Origin: Cryobacterium lactosi
GTDB lineage: Bacteria; Actinomycetota; Actinomycetes; Actinomycetales; Microbacteriaceae
NCBI RefSeq assembly: GCF_004403945.1
Contig: NZ_SOHM01000031.1
Span: forward strand, 398,532 to 462,531
DNA: 64,000 bases
Direction of reading: 5' to 3'
Below, piece after piece: positions 62,244 to 64,000 of the stretch; the stretch's first letter is position 1, and each line of letters opens with the position of its first letter. The notes beneath the pieces are model-generated. The model saw only the letters and a program-made list of their open reading frames with translations. It had not been told where the DNA came from and made no database searches. The position numbers and the translations under genes were made by a program.

Positions 62244-63547
62244 CTGCGCTCACCGACAGCATCCACCGCACCGGCGCCGCCGCGGTACTCGACCGCTGCG
62301 ACGAACTCGCCACCCACACCAGTGCGCCCGACGGCCTGATCGAGCGGGTCTACCTCTCGCCGGAGCACGCTGCCGTGAACGCCCTGGCCGCCGGGTGGAT
62401 GAGGGACGCCGGCATGGCCACCTGGCAGGACGCCGCGGGCAACCAGTGCGGCCGCCTCGAGGGAGCAACCCCCGGGCTGCCCGCGCTGCTGCTCGGCTCG
62501 CACCTGGACACCGTGCCCTCGGCCGGCCGGTACGACGGCATCCTCGGCGTGCTCACCGCCATCGCCGTGGTCGACCGCATCCAGGCCAGCGGTCGTTCCT
62601 TGCCGTTCGCGCTGGAGGTCGTGGCCTTCGGCGACGAAGAGGGCACCCGGTTCGGCACCGCGCTGCTCGGTAGCCGGGCGCTGGCCGGCACCTGGCTGGA
62701 TGCCTGGTGGGAGCTGACAGACGAGGCGGGAACCACCCTGCACGACGCGTTTCTGGCCTTCGGCCTCGACCCGGCCGCCATCACCGCCGCCGCCCGCACC
62801 TCCAACGACTTCGTCGGCTACCTCGAGACCCACATCGAGCAGGGCCCGCTGCTCGAGGAGCGCGACCTGCCGCTCGGCATCGTGTCGTCGATCGCCGGCG
62901 CCCGGCGCTTCCAGATCACCGTCACCGGCAAGGCCGGCCACTCCGGCACCCCCTGGACCCACCGGAGGGACGCCCTGGCCGGCGCCAGCGAGGCCATCGT
63001 GGCCATCGAACGGCTCGCCCGCGGCGCCGACCTGATCGCCACGGTCGGGCACCTCGAGGTGTTCCCCGACGCCGTGAACGTGATCGCCGGACGGGCCGAG
63101 TTCAGCCTCGACCTGCGCGGCCGGTTCGATGCGGACCGCGACAGCGTCTGGCAGCAGATCGAGGCCCTGCTCGACGAGATCTGCGCCGCCCGCGGCCTGC
63201 ACGTCGCGGTGCACCAGACGCACTCGGCGCCCGCGGCGCGCTGCAGCGACAGGTTGCGCGGGGTGATCGCGGCGGGCATCGAGGCTGCGGGCATCCGTGC
63301 CGGCGCCGCTGCCGAAGCCGAACCGCTTGAGCTGCTCTCGATGGCCGGCCACGACGCCATGGCCGTTGCCCACCTCACCGAGATCGGCATGCTCTTCGTG
63401 CGCTGCGCCGGGGGAGTGAGCCACCACCCCGACGAATCCGTCACCGAAGCCGATGTGGCCCGGGCGCTGGATGCCTTCGAGGCCGCGGTGCTGGCCTTGG
63501 CCGACGCGCACCCCGCCCAGGCGCAGCAGCCGCGGGACCCCGCATGA
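62240..63547 (+). CDS. allC: Allantoate amidohydrolase (M20 metallopeptidase family)
   Basis: 435 residues, ATGA overlap with the aminotransferase gene. M20 metal-site motifs: GSHLDTVPSAGRYDGILGV (His, Asp), FGDEEGTRFGTALLGSRAL (Glu), THIEQGPLLEE (His) and SMAGHDAMAVAHL and GVSHHPDE near the end. It hydrolyses allantoate to ureidoglycine, the substrate of the preceding PucG; that pairing supports the call. N-carbamoyl-L-amino acid hydrolase is the alternative family assignment. Confidence 0.87.
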   Translation: MTALTDSIHRTGAAAVLDRCDELATHTSAPDGLIERVYLSPEHAAVNALAAGWMRDAGMATWQDAAGNQCGRLEGATPGLPALLLGSHLDTVPSAGRYDGILGVLTAIAVVDRIQASGRSLPFALEVVAFGDEEGTRFGTALLGSRALAGTWLDAWWELTDEAGTTLHDAFLAFGLDPAAITAAARTSNDFVGYLETHIEQGPLLEERDLPLGIVSSIAGARRFQITVTGKAGHSGTPWTHRRDALAGASEAIVAIERLARGADLIATVGHLEVFPDAVNVIAGRAEFSLDLRGRFDADRDSVWQQIEALLDEICAARGLHVAVHQTHSAPAARCSDRLRGVIAAGIEAAGIRAGAAAEAEPLELLSMAGHDAMAVAHLTEIGMLFVRCAGGVSHHPDESVTEADVARALDAFEAAVLALADAHPAQAQQPRDPA

Positions 63548-64000
63548 CCATGAACATCGGCCAGCGCATCGACGGCCGGTACGGCGAACTCTCGCCGCAG
63601 GAACAGCGTGCCGCGGACTTCATCCTCGACCACATGAGCGACCTCGCGGTGTACAACGCGTCGGAGCTGGCCAGGCTCAGCGGCGTGTCCAAGGCCACAG
63701 TGTCCAGGCTGTTCCGCCGCCTCGGCTTCCAGGATTCCGCCGAGGTGCGCGAGCACGCCAGAGCACTCCGCAGTCTGGGCGCACCGCTCGGCGGTCCGGG
63801 AGCCTCCGCCGGCACACCGTCGAGGCTGGCCGCGCACGCCGAAGCCGAACACGACAACCTGCGCCGCCTGCTGGTGACCCTGGAGGACGGCCGGCTCGAC
63901 GCCGCCGCCCGGCTGGTGCAGTCGGCCCAGAACGTGGTGATCGTGGGGCTGCGCAACAGCTACCCGCTGGCGCTGCACCTGCGGCAGCAGCTGGTGCAGG
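63544..64000 (+). CDS. MurR/RpiR family transcriptional regulator, 3' end outside window
   Basis: Begins at the ATG that overlaps the allC stop (ATGA) and stays open to the window end, 152 codons. The N-terminal RpiR helix-turn-helix is clear: LSPQEQRAADFILDHMSDLAVYNASELARLSGVSKATVSRLFRRLGF, then the start of a SIS domain (NVVIVGLRNSYPLALHL). It likely controls the ureide cluster; the SIS domain would bind a sugar-phosphate or ureide effector. Confidence 0.88.
   Translation, partial: MTMNIGQRIDGRYGELSPQEQRAADFILDHMSDLAVYNASELARLSGVSKATVSRLFRRLGFQDSAEVREHARALRSLGAPLGGPGASAGTPSRLAAHAEAEHDNLRRLLVTLEDGRLDAAARLVQSAQNVVIVGLRNSYPLALHLRQQLVQ

Overview
The window is a high-GC stretch with strong third-position GC bias, short intergenic gaps and many ATGA/GTGA start-stop overlaps. 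The gene families present (ClpS next to a DUF2017/AosR-type protein, DnaE2 under an actinobacterial SOS box, PspC proteins, 13E12/DUF222 HNH proteins, maltokinase, sucrase ferredoxin) point to a high-GC Gram-positive actinobacterium, most likely Microbacteriaceae and perhaps Cryobacterium-like. The genus is inferred from gene content only. I see no rRNA, tRNA, CRISPR array, intact insertion sequence or prophage; the region reads as ordinary chromosome with accessory metabolic islands.

Layout. 1-11.3 kb: a 5'-truncated PspC/LiaF-like envelope protein with a small membrane protein, an alpha/beta hydrolase, an ASCH-domain protein, a Gfo/Idh/MocA oxidoreductase, a PLDc_N-type small membrane protein, a DszC-like flavin monooxygenase, a LigC-type DNA ligase, an acyl-CoA synthetase, maltokinase and a GNAT enzyme. 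11.3-18.7 kb: PEP synthase, a small SOS-box gene, and a DUF4956 / VTC-domain / Cthe_2159-like lipoprotein cluster whose last gene is cut by one in-frame stop. 18.7-24.4 kb: MFS exporter, FCD-type GntR regulator, SDR, an unknown membrane-anchored protein, a DUF72 remnant and a GlcD-type oxidase. 24.4-29.3 kb: a 13E12/DUF222 HNH gene flanked by repeats, then a tightly coupled trio (Gly/Asp-rich BatC-like repeat protein, JmjC/cupin dioxygenase, sucrase ferredoxin).

29.3-35.3 kb: an anaerobic locus (pflB, pflA, then a two-TM membrane protein) with DosR-like palindromes and two clear terminators, followed by a secreted GH5-CBM2 glycosidase. 35.3-43.5 kb: a protein of unknown family, a class A PBP, the SOS-controlled DUF6504-dnaE2 operon and glutamate decarboxylase. 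43.6-49.9 kb: SDR, a HEAT-like/GT4 fusion coupled to an MGT-type glycosyltransferase, DUF2017-clpS, and a secreted HNH/DUF1524 nuclease.

49.9-56.6 kb: an amine-catabolism island. An IclR regulator and permease diverge from a second permease, a copper amine oxidase and a small membrane protein, with a perfect inverted repeat in the divergent promoter. 56.6-64 kb: a GNAT gene with an apparently sequestered ribosome binding site, a YoaK-type membrane protein, then a nitrogen-scavenging run: acetamidase/formamidase, AtzH-amidase fusion, PucG-like aminotransferase (apparent ATT start), allantoate amidohydrolase and an RpiR regulator that leaves the window.

Most notable: the JmjC/repeat-protein/ferredoxin trio, the HEAT-GT4 pair, two separate SOS-box-driven DUF6504-like genes, several regulatory palindromes, and four unrelated genes carrying in-frame 15-bp minisatellites.
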